This document shows, piece by piece, positions 21,633 through 36,220 of a stretch of DNA of 48,614 nt. The position numbers were made by a program, and so were the translations under genes. The first letter of the stretch is position 1; each line of letters starts with the position of its first letter. Source of the DNA: Pelargonium nanum (Eukaryota > Streptophyta > Magnoliopsida > Geraniales > Geraniaceae); contig JAYMTF010000157.1 in assembly GCA_036897485.1 (NCBI GenBank), positions 1-48,614 of the forward strand. The letters are read 5' to 3'. The notes beneath the pieces are model-generated. The model did not search any database and had not been told where the DNA came from. It saw only the letters and a program-made list of their open reading frames with translations.

Positions 21633-22241
21633 ATGGGTATGGTTATGGGGAAGATTAGTGTAGAAACTCCCAAATACAAAGTCCTTCAATCCTTGGCTGA
21701 CTACGAAATCCGCCTATACCCGCCCTGCGTTGCCGCCCAAGTCACATACGATCCTTCTCAATTCAGAGGCAACAAAGACGGTGGCTTTACCGTCTTGGCC
21801 AATTACATTGGCGCCTTAGGCAACCCCCAGAACACCAAGCCTGAGAAGATCGCCATGACAGCTCCGGTCATAACCACTTCCTCATCCGGGGAAACGATAG
21901 CCATGACGGCTCCTGTGGTCACCAAGAGTGATGACAAGAAGATGGTGACCATGCAATTCTTATTGCCGGCTATCTACACCAAGGCGGAGGAGGCTCCGAA
22001 GCCGGTGGATGAGAGGGTGGTCATAAAGGAGGAGGGGGAGAGGATGTATGGGGTGGTAAAGTTCTCGGGAGTGGCGTCAGATGGGGTGGTGGAGGAGAAG
22101 GTCGAGTCTCTGAAGAAGAGCTTGGAGAGAGACGGATACAAAGTCACCGGAGACTTCTTGCTGGCAAGGTACAACCCACCTTGGACCTTGCCTCCCTTCA
22201 GGACTAATGAGGTTATGATCCCAGTTGAACGCAACGAGTGA
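21633..22241 (+). CDS. SOUL heme-binding family protein, tandem copy 2
   Basis: One exon, 202 residues, MGMVMGKISVETPKYKVL to TNEVMIPVERNE. All SOUL family landmarks are present: DYEIRLYPPCVAAQVTY, GGFTVLANYIGALG, two IAMTAPV motifs, VTMQFLLPAIYTKAEEAPKP, and YNPPWTLPPFRTNEVMIP. This copy keeps the canonical AMTAPV and NPPWTLPP motifs and ordinary codon usage, so it is the better candidate for the ancestral function. The cytosolic plant SOUL group binds heme and other tetrapyrroles and is proposed to act in tetrapyrrole handling. No targeting peptide is visible. It is adjacent to the convergent Yos1-like gene, a pairing I also recall in Arabidopsis (At2g37970/At2g37975). Confidence 0.94.
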   Translation: MGMVMGKISVETPKYKVLQSLADYEIRLYPPCVAAQVTYDPSQFRGNKDGGFTVLANYIGALGNPQNTKPEKIAMTAPVITTSSSGETIAMTAPVVTKSDDKKMVTMQFLLPAIYTKAEEAPKPVDERVVIKEEGERMYGVVKFSGVASDGVVEEKVESLKKSLERDGYKVTGDFLLARYNPPWTLPPFRTNEVMIPVERNE

Positions 22242-22742
22242 AGACAGTTCTCTAATAATAAGGTGTTTGTACTAAAAGGGTTTTAATTGCTACTCTAGCT
22301 ACTATGTTTTGTAGCATGCTCTGTAACTTCAGTACAATTTGAAAATAACAACATGCATGATTTCAAGTATTGTTCTAAAGCCACAGTTTAGACTACCAGT
22401 AGCCGACATGCAATCTAATTGTTAAGTTTCATATAAAAGAGTATCTGTAAAATGATCAGCAGAAAGAGGGTGTATCCTGACCAAATTATTATGCTCTAAC
22501 ATGCCATAAAATGATTCAAGTGCACATCATGAGTTGATTCATAAATAACATGTCACAATCTTGTATTCAGTCTCAAGAGCAAAATGGGGGATGTATTCAA
22601 TAGTTACCTATGACATTCTTCCACAGCCTCTAGCCGAAAGATCCAACAAACCTGTAGCAGATTGAAGTCTAGTAGTATTTCATAGTACACAACTACACAT
22701 AAAAATATATCAGAAGTTACCAATCTATTATCCGCTTCAACA

Positions 22743-22976
22743 TCACCCAGTGAACATTTTCACTACGATAGTCAAGATATTAAGGAGTATGAGGGGTAGC
22801 CGCAGGAACTGGCACGCATGGATAAGCCCTATGATCTGCCCCTTCAGTGTATTTCTCCTCCCAGGCTGAAGTTCTGCCAATGTCCATCCTCTTGGAGCGA
22901 GGAACCTGTCCTCATTCATTATAGCCATTGCATTTGCAAAAAGGAGCAAGCCTTCCAACAATGTCCAAAATCCCAT
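22743..22976 (-). CDS. Yos1 / IER3IP1-like ER-Golgi membrane protein
   Basis: 77 residues starting MGFWTLLEGLLLFANAMAIM. The start at 22976 is chosen over an upstream Met at 22985 because a consensus acceptor (TGCAG) ends at 22980, three bases before the ATG. This implies an intron in the 5' UTR. The protein has an N-terminal hydrophobic helix, a conserved loop (NEDRFLAPRGW...NTLKGQIIGLIHACQFLR) and a C-terminal hydrophobic helix (LPLILLNILTIVVKMF). This is the full length of the family. Yeast Yos1 joins Yip1/Yif1 and is needed for ER-to-Golgi transport; plant members are mostly uncharacterised. Confidence 0.9.
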   Translation of the reverse strand: MGFWTLLEGLLLFANAMAIMNEDRFLAPRGWTLAELQPGRRNTLKGQIIGLIHACQFLRLPLILLNILTIVVKMFTG

Positions 22977-24421
22977 ATTCTGCATTGTTGAAGTTTCGAC
23001 ATCTCAATAACAGGGTAATACTATGAGAAGCAGGTGAAATTTTTTCTTGTGACATAATTTGAAATAAGACGCCAGAATGAAAGATGTTGTGTACATGACC
23101 AAGTTCAAATTAACAGACCCAGATCACTTCAGAACCGTATGAATTGCATCAGTACAAACAGCCTTACTAAGAAGCTGTAAGCATATATCCAGACAATTTC
23201 TATGCATATCTTTAGAGATAAGCACTGAACAAGGCGTAATACCAAAGATGATCAGACAAACACTTATCAATAGAACCAAGTAGAACTCGTCAAATAATGC
23301 TACTGCAAATTAAGCCTAGTTAAACGAGGGTGCCACTTCCATTACTTTAACTTTTATATTGGAAACCAATCTCGATAAGAACAGGGAACCTTGTGAAATC
23401 TCTGTGTGCATTCTTCAACCAGAATACAGTTTGAATAAGTCTCTACATATTCTCATCTCAAAACACAAGTTGTACATTGATTAATAATAGTGTTAGGAAA
23501 ATGTATTCTGAAGTTAAACTAGATTGTACATAATTACTAAATTAAAGAAAGCATTTGCAAGATAATAATGTTGATAGATCATAATGTATATTATGCTGCC
23601 TTGTTCGACTTTCGAGCTATGGATTAGAACAAGAATTGCACAACAATCCAAGTCTTATTTTAAATGCATCATTTCTAAAGCTAAGTTCATATCAAGTCCA
23701 TGGCTTTCAACCAAATAAATCAAGTTGAACAACACAAAATTGGACCCAGCTTTGTCATAGATCATGAAAATTGACATTCTATCATTAGGGATAGAACGTA
23801 CGAATACGATCAACTTCCAAGTAATCAAATTGGAGTTTATCGATGCAAATTAATAGTCATATCCCAAAATAAACACAATCAGAGTTCTAAGCAAAAACGT
23901 AACCGATCAAATTAGAGAGCTCTCAGGAAAATCTTTCCATCGAGGCAATCAATCTGAAAAGAAAGAAAAAAACGAACTTGAAATCAAAGAAAACGAACTC
24001 TAACCAGTTACTTGTTCCAGAAAACAAGTCGTTCCTCGCCGATGGATTCAGCAAAACCCTAAGCCCCAATTCCAGCGACAAATCGACCAAGCAATTTCAG
24101 TGGAAGTCAAAGAGAGGAACTGGCAAAGACACAGCAGCAACAACAACGGAAAATGCCGGAGAAGAAACAAAGTAAGAAATTGAAGCGAAAAGCAGAGGAT
24201 TTTGCCTACACCTCCACGCTAGCACCTCGCTATGATTGCGCCACGTCATCTCCTCTCAAAACACTTTGCATCCAACGGTCCAGATATCTTGGGCGAGAAC
24301 GACCCGATTCTTTCTTTGATGACTCTAGACCCGATCATTTGGGTGGATTCATAAACCCGGGACTGGAGCAGAGGAGGCATTTCATGGATAACGTTAAACC
24401 CTAAAGCTTTCCAATCCAGCC
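22977..24421. other. Divergent region between the Yos1-like and FLN1 genes
   Basis: The 22981-24010 part is probably the 5'-UTR intron of the Yos1-like gene. A donor candidate (CAA|GTAACTGG, minus strand) lies near 24005-24012. The remaining 400 bases or so would serve as a shared promoter for the Yos1-like and FLN1 genes. Short open frames at 23978-24404 on the plus strand have no family character. Confidence 0.45.
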
Positions 24422-26592
24422 ATGGCCTTCTCGTTTCAGGTGCTTCCACATTCGCTCCACTTCTCAACCTCGCTTCTAAACCCTATACAAGCTTCTCCTC
24501 CAAAACCCCAATTACATTTTCACCCCAAAATTTTGTCTTTCCACCTTGTGAGCCCAGCCCGAGCAGCAATTAACGGCGAAAGTTCCGACGAACCGCCGAA
24601 ACCAGCTCGCCGGACGAGGAAAAAGGGAACCACATCGTCATCTTCTTCCGCGCCGACCGAATCTAAGCCGAAGAAGACGAGGCGGAGTACGAAGAAAAGT
24701 AAAGCAGAGGATAAGGTAACTAAGAACCAATCAGATATCGAAATTGCGACTGAAACGGGATTGCCGGAACCGGACATTGAAATTTACGACGATGGGATCG
24801 ATGTCACATACCAGGATCCTCCTTTGGTCTGCTTTTTCGGGTCGGTGCAGAAGGAATTCGTGCCGACGGTCCGGGTGTCGGAATTCCAGCAGCACCCAGA
24901 CATGTACTCGCAGTGGAAGATGCTGCATTGGGACCCGCCGGAGTTCGGGCGAGCTCCCGGCGGGCCGGCGTCGAACGTTGCTATATCGCACGTCAGGCTG
25001 GGCGGGCGGTCGGCCTTTATGGGGAAGGTGGGGAAGGACAAATTTGGTGCTGAATTACTGAAGTTGATGAAGAAGGAGAAAGTGCAGACACAATCTATGA
25101 AGATTGATCCGGTTGGAAGGACGGGTTGTACAGAGATGAAAGTCAAGTTTGAGGATGGGAAGATTACAATGAAGGTTGTGAAAGAGCCGGCGGAGGCTGG
25201 GCTACTTATCTCGGAAGTAAACGGTTCTGTGCTCAAAGAGGTAAAGTGCTCGGAACATGTGTTACTTGATTAGAGTCTTCAATTTAGTAACTAAGCTGCT
25301 CTTTGGTTTGAGAACATAAGTTCGAATTTATCTCGAAGTTGCCAATTGTTTACTATAAATAGATGATGATTAGGTTCTAGTGATATCATGAAACTATCCT
25401 CTATCATTTGTCATTGGTACTTTCGAATAGAAATCAACTAAGTTTATGGAACAAGCTAACTACTGACTTTAAATTGATATATATGATAGGTCAAGTGTAT
25501 GGATTATGAACACTTAGTCTGTTTTTGTTGGGCAATTTTTAAATTTTTGTGTTCGTTATCTTATCGTTAAATCAATTTCTGAGACTAATGGTGACTTGTA
25601 TCCAAATGCATCAATGGTAATATAATTTTAGAGAAGGCTACATACTGATGGGATTATTGGTGCATTTTTTTCACCCCCTCTCTGCGTTATAGTCTCAAAG
25701 GAATGAGCCTTTGTAGATAAATAAACTGAGTTAGTCTTGCTACTTGGCCCATAGTACTGTTAACTTTCTTTTAGAGAAAACTTCTAATTTATTAAACAGC
25801 AAGAATGATTGATCCCGTTGTTCGAAGTAGTTGTTATGTGAGAAAACTACAAAAATTATGTATACATTTAATGAAAATTATACATTTAATGTATTGCAGG
25901 CTAGGATGTTCCATTTTTGTTCAGAAAGCCTATTATCCCCTGTGATGCGACAAACTCTTTTTAAATCAATTGAATTCTTCAAAAAGTCTGGGGGGCTTGT
26001 ATTTTTTGACTTGAATATGCCGCTGCCTCTATGGAAATCACGTGATGAGACACGAGAACTGATAAAGAGGGCTTGGAATGAGGCAAACATTATTGAGGTT
26101 TCAAGGGACGAACTAGAGTTTCTCCTAGATGAAGAATATTATGTGTTCAAGAAAAACTACAGGCATCAGTACTATGCTGAAAGTTTCGAAGTTTCCAAGA
26201 ATCGGCGACACACTTACCATTACACCCGTGAAGATATTTCTCCGTTGTGGCATGATGGAATTAAATTTTTGTTTGTAGTCGATGGAACTCTCCGGATTCA
26301 TTACTACAGCCCATCTTTTGATGGTGTGATTGTTGGAACGGAAGATGTGATGGTAACCCCCATGACATGTGACAGGACTGGTTCTGGAGATGCCATTGTG
26401 GCTGCTATCATGAGAAAGCTGCTCTCTCAGCCTGAAATGTTTGATAATCAAGATTTTTTGGAAAGACAGCTCCGCTTTGCTGTTGCAGCAGGAATTATAG
26501 CACAGTGGACGATAGGTGCGGTCAGAGGATTTCCTACTGAAAGTGCATCACAAAATCTCAAAGAACAGGTTTACGTGCCGACAATGTGGTAG
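24422..26592 (+). CDS. FLN1: Fructokinase-like 1, plastid-encoded polymerase-associated protein
   Basis: Two exons, 24422-25240 and 25900-26592, join in frame to 503 residues. The N-terminus (MAFSFQVLPHSLHFSTSLL...) looks like a chloroplast transit peptide. A basic Ser/Lys/Arg-rich segment follows (ARRTRKKGTTSSSSSAPTES). The pfkB carbohydrate-kinase fold then runs from about residue 136 (PPLVCFFGSVQKEFVPTVRV), through PPEFGRAPGGPASNVAISHV and FFDLNMPLPLW, to the phosphate-binding signature DRTGSGDAIVAAI near residues 431-443. The C-terminus (QWTIGAVRGFPTESASQNLK ... YVPTMW) matches FLN1. In the family FLN1 (PAP6) is a partner of the plastid-encoded RNA polymerase and is reported not to act as an ordinary fructokinase. 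The signature here has Ser where active kinases usually have Ala (GAGD). I prefer FLN1 to FLN2 because of length and C-terminal sequence. Confidence 0.92.
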
Positions 26593-27340
26593 ATCATCAC
26601 AAAGCTATGTGATTGTTCAATAGGCATGTTCCTTCACCTTTACCTTCACCATATGTTTTGTCTCAGATGAAGAGTACTGATTGTTGTTATGAAAAGGTTG
26701 CATAAAGTGCACAGATTCATTTTACCCAAGATTCCATTAGATCCCATAGCTAGGTTTTTGATGATGTATGCTAGTTTATGTTGTTAGATTGGTAACATGT
26801 TGAAACTATGAGAAACTGTTCATCAACACACTATCTCTCTCTGTATAAGGTTCAATGAGGGAGCTGAAGAATCCCAATCAGTAGAAAATGCAAATGCTAT
26901 CTGTAATGGTAGCTTTTCTTTGATTCCAAGTATATCATGAGTATGAGCTATAATTGTAAAAGAATATATCGACGGAGAAAAAATCCTACTATGAACTAAT
27001 CAGATGTATTATGTATCCAAATCTGCAATGTACTGATTTCCCAACAAAATCTAAGGAAAAGAATAATGAAAGAATGAATGGAACTCTTCACCGTAGAGCC
27101 AAAGCAACTGAATACATTCTCCGATCTTCACTGAACAGCCGGCGTAGTCCTCTTCGGTTAAGTACATCAAAAATGGAAACTTCAGTGTATTTTCTTTCAG
27201 ATCATGTTGGCAGCTACAGCATCTCCCGGCTTGGCAAAATGGCAGCTCACTTGAGGCCGTTAAAACGCCATATCTTCAAAGCTTTGGCAATTGTATATTT
27301 CACAGTATAAACAAATTATCCCTAAAACCAAAAACTATGT
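26593..27340. other. Convergent 3' flanks of FLN1 and the O-fucosyltransferase gene
   Basis: This stretch should hold the 3' UTRs of both genes. No other gene or element is supported; short open frames here have no family resemblance. Confidence 0.5.
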
Positions 27341-30215
<2,875 letters not shown>

Positions 30216-32045
30216 GGCCAGAACGAGAAATATTAAAAATTAATTAACAGAAAACAGGATTTTAGCGGAAACTGAAATATGGGTTATTGGCGAGAAAGTG
30301 GAAGAGATAATGGGATTGAATTTAGAGAGTGAGAGAGGTTTGGTTTTTGTACGACTTTTGATTTGAGAGTCCGAAATGGAGGCAGAGAGGTGTGAATATT
30401 GAATCCTCTTCTCTCTGTGATTTTTGCTCTGTTTTATTTATAGCATTCTCTGTTTCTCTCCTTCTTCTCGAGACCAAAAGGGTAGATTTGGCATGTGACT
30501 TTACATCTGGGATCTCACCCTTTTATTTCTTAATTACTTCAATTTTGCTATACATTCACCTGGACGAAACTGCCCTTTTCAATTTCTTTTTCTTTTTTTT
30601 TATTTCTCCTGGTTGGTTGAAAAGAATGATCAGGAGTTTTAAATTTTGACGTGGTTTTATCCGAGTCAAATTTAAATTATTCAATGGAATTATATGCCTA
30701 ACCCACTACTTAATGAATAAATGTAATTTATTATATAAAAATTTACAATATTTTTGTGTGATATCTAAAAAAAATCGTTTCACAAAAATTGCCCATTTGT
30801 TTTTCTAATTAATTATTAATGATATCTTTTTTTTTATTATCAGAATTATTAATGATATCTTTAGTTATCAAAATTAGAATTTGTTATAGCAAAGCTTAAT
30901 ATGGTACTCTATTGGTCTAAATATTAGTGTTTTGTTGTTTCAACCCACATTTATAAAAATACTAAAATAAAATAAATGTACAATAATAACTAACTTTTTT
31001 TTTTTAAGTATAACTAACTTCTTCTTATAATTTTCACAACATTAATTTTTAAATTAATATATGTTAGAGTAATACATCTCAACCAAATCTTATACAATGA
31101 GAATGACTCTAACTAGTATTTTAGGAGATCTCCTTAACTATCAATTGTATTGTTCTAATAAATTTTGAACGTCACGAGATGAGTCCAAATGGTTTTTGAG
31201 TTTTAATTCAAAACTCTTATTAGTGCTCATTGACCAAACGTTGTAAGAACTTCATGATCAATCATGAGGTTTCAAATTCGAGAAAACTTAAAAGTCGTTA
31301 AGAGTATGTGTTTTATATAAACTCATTGTCTTAATGTGTCAAAAGTTAATGTTTGAGTGAACAAAATATTATATATCTCTTATTTTGACTTTTATTTTGG
31401 TTGAGTTGAAATTAATTTTTAGTCTTTAATAAATAAAAATGAATTATTTATACGCTTCCTAATTTTCCATTCCTCTCTTTTTTGGCTTGTGAAAATGTCA
31501 CAATGAGTGCAATAAGGCAAGCAATGCACATGCATGAACCTAATAAATTTAGCCAAAAACATCTGTACAATTAAATGACAATAATATATGCAAAGCATTT
31601 GTGTGCTCTTTTTGGGATCAACAATTCGTTGATGCAATGTGCTTTACGTCAATGCTTGTTTATCGACGAAATTTCGTTGTTATGTCCATTGTTCCAAATT
31701 AATGCACTTTCAATTTTTTTCTATAAAATTTGGACAATGAGTCTAATTATTAAATATGATAATCATACGTGTTTAGTTAATTTTTGAAGGCACAACAATT
31801 TAGTTATTTATAAATTTTATATTGCATTTATAAATAAATTTTTAGAGGCCCTATTATTTATACATGTGACAATTCATGTGACCCTTAACAATTACAAATT
31901 AAAATATGAAAAATGGGTCGTTTGATTTGCATTATTTTTCCCATGAACTCCTTCTCTTTATATTTTATCTTACCAAAAGATCCATGTGATCTGGTAATTT
32001 TAGATGAGACGCATAACATTTCAATTTTTTTTCTTAAATTAAAGA

Positions 32046-32172
32046 TGAGCTACACAACAGGGGGTATCTCTCCCATTTTAACCCAAAACCTCACCCCACC
32101 TGACGCAATGAGATTTATACCCACGACCTCCCATGTAAAGATGTGTGTCTTGACCATTGCGTCACCCCCTAG
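32046..32172 (-). repeat. SINE-like repeat copy (family with 36221-36357)
   Basis: Its beginning on the plus strand (gagctacacaacaggggg, then tctctccc and acctcacccca) aligns in order with gagctacacaaaaagggg, ctctcccc and actccatacca at 36223-36280. The following tacccacgacctccc corresponds to the B-box region of the reversed element. It is strongly diverged. Confidence 0.45.
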
Positions 32173-34019
32173 GGGGCACGTGTAACATTTCATTATAATT
32201 AATATACATACCATCAAAGATTAATGTTAAAATAAATTGCATTTTCTTGAAGTCTACAGTTTCTTGTTATGATGAGACTATCGCAGTGGATGTCTCAACA
32301 ACAAAAATAAATCAAGGAATTGAGTTCGTAGCTGCAAGAGAACATCACAATTTATTGCATGCCATGAAAAAAAAAATTACTCACCCCCTATTAAAATAAG
32401 TGTATTGTTAGATTTAAATTTTTGTCTCAAGCTAGTTAATATTCATAAACATTATATCATAGTAAATATACATTGTTATATATGACTTAACTTCAATCAC
32501 TAGCCCAGCCTTCGGCATCTCCCTCCCTGTGTTTAAGTAAAGACTTAATGCATGACTAACTCCCATAGTGTGATGGGCAGTGTGTGCAAGACCCGAGAAC
32601 GAATACCGATGTATGACTAACTGGCGATGTTTACTAGTATTTCATACTTCATGAAGGCAAGTTGCAACATGTCGAATCGATATGAGTTCGGGTTTTGGGG
32701 GGTTTGCTCGCCCTCACGAGACTTCGACCCTTTGCCCCGACCATTGAAGCATTTGTGTGGCCCAAGGCTTAAGGAGTATAATGCCTTGACGACATTCTGA
32801 CTTTTTCTTTTTATTCTTTTTTTCTCTTTTTTATTTTTAACATTCTGACTTTGTTCTGGCTTATCATCGACAATATGGGTAAAGTTCCAAACTAAAGGGT
32901 TACAACTAAACACAAGAGTCAAGCTCGTTGCAGGACAAGAACTAACATTTTCTTATATTTTCTCAAAATAGAAGTAAGAACAATTGTTTGGGACGAACGA
33001 AGTATAAATTATTTTATTACCAAAACTTAATGCATTTAAAGTATATATTATTTGTGAGTGAATTTCGATGCCGTGACAAACTCTTATTGGGTTGGCTTAA
33101 CTTAAACAAAAAATTATTTAACTTAAATTATATATATATATATATATAATTATAAGCAATTATGAGTTATATTACACGGACAACAAAAAAATAGTTCAAC
33201 TTCTATTGCGTCGGGTGGGATGTAGTTGTGGATTAAAATAATAGAGTTTTTTTCTATTGTGTAGCCCAATTGATAAAAAAATAGTTCTATTTAATTAAGT
33301 TTGTATCCTCATTCTATCCTTTGACGTGAATAAAAATATACCACTACAATTTTGTGCCCATTCATAAGCTGAAGAACAGAATTTGCAAAAGGCGGTTAGC
33401 TGTTAAAGTGAGTTGTAATAACTAATTAATGAAGTAGTTCGTGAAATTTGCCTCCGTAGTTGATACTTGGAAAATAACGTTTTTGGGGTCTCTCAATCAT
33501 CATATGGACAAATTAAGATTCTTGTAATTAACTCACAGCTAATTTGTATTCGAACCAGATAGTAGGTTAATAACTAGCCTGACGTTATTGATTTCATTTA
33601 ATATAAACATATCATTGACTTCACAATTATCCTAACATTTTTACCTTCTAGTGACAATAATGGTATATACAAAATGACAAAAAAATTAAATGAAAATATA
33701 GAAGGATTAATTCACAATAATAGAGCGACCACCTAAATAGAATTTGTTTAGCACCTATTGAAACATGTCATCCAATAGTTGCAACCAATTTTTCTAAAAT
33801 AGACATGAATTTATACAAGTAAAGATAGATGAAAAGTCTAAATAATATGCACACGTCTCATGAATTTAAGAACTATTAGACTATAATACCTATGAGTCTT
33901 GCTTATTATTGATGACGCGTCTCTTTTAATTTAGTTAATTTCAGTATATTAGAATGTGTTGTCATTTTGTCCGTGTGTTAAAGTAGTTGTCTTAAAAATA
34001 CTTTGAGTTTGGAGTTTTG

Positions 34020-34300
34020 ATGATGAAGTTGGAGACTCGAGCCCTTGAGATAAGATTCCTACATGTTGCACAAGCTAGCATACTGTTAACGGGAGATTAT
34101 TTTCCATGGGATTCATTTTAACTCTATATACATCAACATGTTTGTGTGGAAAATGTAAAAGTTGAAAAAATTAATTAATTTTTTTATCTCTTTTAAACTC
34201 AAATAAGTCACCTTATACCGTTAGACGGGAGACTCGAATCCGAGACAGAGAAAATCCGAAGTGCTTAAACCACTTGATTTAATTTGCTTTGGTCAATTAA
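34020..34300 (-). repeat. SINE-like repeats, two adjoining copies
   Basis: 34020-34095 resembles 18738-18810. 34196-34300 contains gggagactcgaatccgaga, then gaaaatccgaagtgcttaaa and ccacttgatttaatttgctt. These match in order the 36281-36350 part of the better-preserved copy. Read on the minus strand, gattcgagtctccc is B-box-like. Confidence 0.5.
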
Positions 34301-34539
34301 AAAGATATTAAGAATTTTTAATTTATTTTTTATGGACATTACTCGCTTTCACACTGTAGGATAAAAAAAGTGTTGTATAAGTAAAGAAAATGACTTATTT
34401 ATTTCCATACTTTTATTCCAGTAAGGTAACAAGTGCTCTCATTTTCATCATAGTTTCTCTCACCCTTTATAGTCCCTGTCATCCATGCATGTATGAGCAT
34501 CGCAATATCGGATGCAGGAAAAAGGATATTTTGGGTATT

Positions 34540-35110
34540 TGGTTGTAGTATACCACGTCACCCTCCTTTTACCGCGGCGTCGAGTTTTCACGTCACAGTT
34601 ACTGCGCCGTAAACGCTCAACCATCTCTCCTCGGCCCTGAAAATTCACACGTTGTAGCTGTCATTTTATCTGTCATCATTGACCATAAGTATCGAGTGTC
34701 CACCGTCCGATAAACTGACATTCCGCTTTCCTCGAAAGCAACAGGACACGTGGCGTCTGTTCCTTATGTTATCGTACAGCCTCAACCTCAAGTCGGCAAA
34801 TATGACGTCTCATCAATCATCGTCCAATATAGCCGTTAGATTTCATCTCGGACAGGTGTCCCCTTATTCAGTACTTCGCAGCTAATCCTGTCGGATGATG
34901 AATGTGGGCCCACCATGGTCCTTTTGGCTGGATCACGGCACTTGATAGTGGTGTGGCGTGATGCGGAAGAATTTGAAGGGTGCGGATTAGAGGGCGCAAG
35001 TTAAAGGCGTGGAACGCGACGTGCGTGGTAGAATCACGTGGACTGGACTGGGTGCGGTGCCAATAAGTGGGCAGAGACAAAATCATGGTTAGGAAGTTCA
35101 ACGCGGCGAG
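34540..35110. promoter_or_regulatory. GC-richer island with many ACGT-core elements
   Basis: In an otherwise AT-rich desert this stretch contains several ACGT cores. They are ccacgtcac at about 34552, tcacgtcac at about 34589, G-box-containing acacgtggc at about 34745, gacgtctc near 34804, gacgtgc near 35019 and cacgtgg near 35036. It also has TGGGCCCA near 34906-34914 and the inverted repeat ggacaggtgtcc near 34851-34862. No reading frame in it looks like a protein. It resembles a plant promoter or a conserved non-coding block, but no adjacent transcript can be shown. Function is inference. Confidence 0.4.
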
Positions 35111-36100
35111 AATCTAACTATGTTGTCAACCTCGCACGTTGTCCCTGTTTTTCTTTTCTTCATATAGACCTTTTTTTTTTTTTTTTTGTTTAACCAGATG
35201 AATAATTTATTTTCTATCTCTCATTGCAATTCAAAGTTACTATTGTTAGCGATTGTGGTGCTTTATAATTGGTATAAATGGTTTTAATTTTTTTTTTTTT
35301 TTAAAGTATTTTTTTTGTATTCCATATTTTTTTAAGTGTCAATCTTGTTAATAATCAAGGGAGAAAGACGGACTTTATTGAAATTATATCTTACATTAAA
35401 TCAGATATGTTGATACGAGCAATCTAATTCTAATTTCTATATAGTTGGTTAAACTTTTGATGGTAGCTATGGAACAATAAGACTAACATTTGTCTTGAAA
35501 AATATTTGACGTGCAAAGTCCGTCCTAAACAAAATTCACTGACTCATAACAAAAAAAAAAACTTTCAACAATTAAAGTCAAAACAAAACTTTCAACCATG
35601 GAATACTTAACACAACCTCCACTTTCAGAGTAAAAACAAAATATAAAACAAACATAACTACTAAAATACAATTTAAAGCATTATAAAAACATTTAAATAA
35701 TCAAACTACGTGTAGTATACATACTCTCACAAACTAGCACATTGTGAATACATAGATGATTACGAGACAATTACAAAATGATCAAACAATAAAAATTAGT
35801 TACGATGAAAAAATAAATAGAAGAATAAAACTAATCAAGTCACATATGTTAAATTTAGCTAATTTTTCTTTTCGGTTTATACAATGGGGTTACTGAGCGG
35901 TCGGCACACTCGCAGTTGGCACCCTTTAAGTTGTTTAAACTTTCTCTTTTTCAAGTCTAGCTTTTGTATTGTTAATAAAGGATTCCTTTTTCTTTAAATA
36001 GTTAAATATACTTATTAAATATGTACAAGTAAATTTAATCCTCATTCGAAGTTTGTTCACAGTTAAAGCCTTTAACTCTCCCAATGAGTGTGTTGAGCGG

Positions 36101-36168
36101 GGATCAAACGCAAAAAGTTCTTCCCACTCACGCAACCTGTGTTGCCAACTGCGCCACTACCCTTGAGT
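36101..36168 (-). repeat. tRNA-derived SINE head with A and B boxes
   Basis: On the minus strand the sequence reads tagtggcgcagttggcaac (complement of about 36141-36159), an almost exact tRNA-type A box. About 40 bases on comes gtttgatccccg (about 36098-36109), a B-box form. This is the layout of an RNA polymerase III promoter in a tRNA-derived SINE. The rest of the element probably extends to about 35890 but its end is not clear. No cloverleaf could be drawn, so it is not called a tRNA gene. Confidence 0.55.
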
Positions 36169-36220
36169 AAATTCAGTTAATTTCATACATAATAATATGA
36201 TATATATATATATATATATA

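Noticed and set aside
24153..24404. Small basic protein upstream of FLN1
   Set aside because: Short, low-complexity, in a presumed bidirectional leader region, with no recognised family.
34868..35101. Minus-strand protein in the GC-richer island
   Set aside because: No domain, no splice-linked neighbour; the regulatory motifs explain the composition better.
36098..36168. A functional tRNA gene
   Set aside because: A- and B-box-like sequences are present, but no cloverleaf, anticodon arm or proper 3' end could be formed; a SINE head explains it better.
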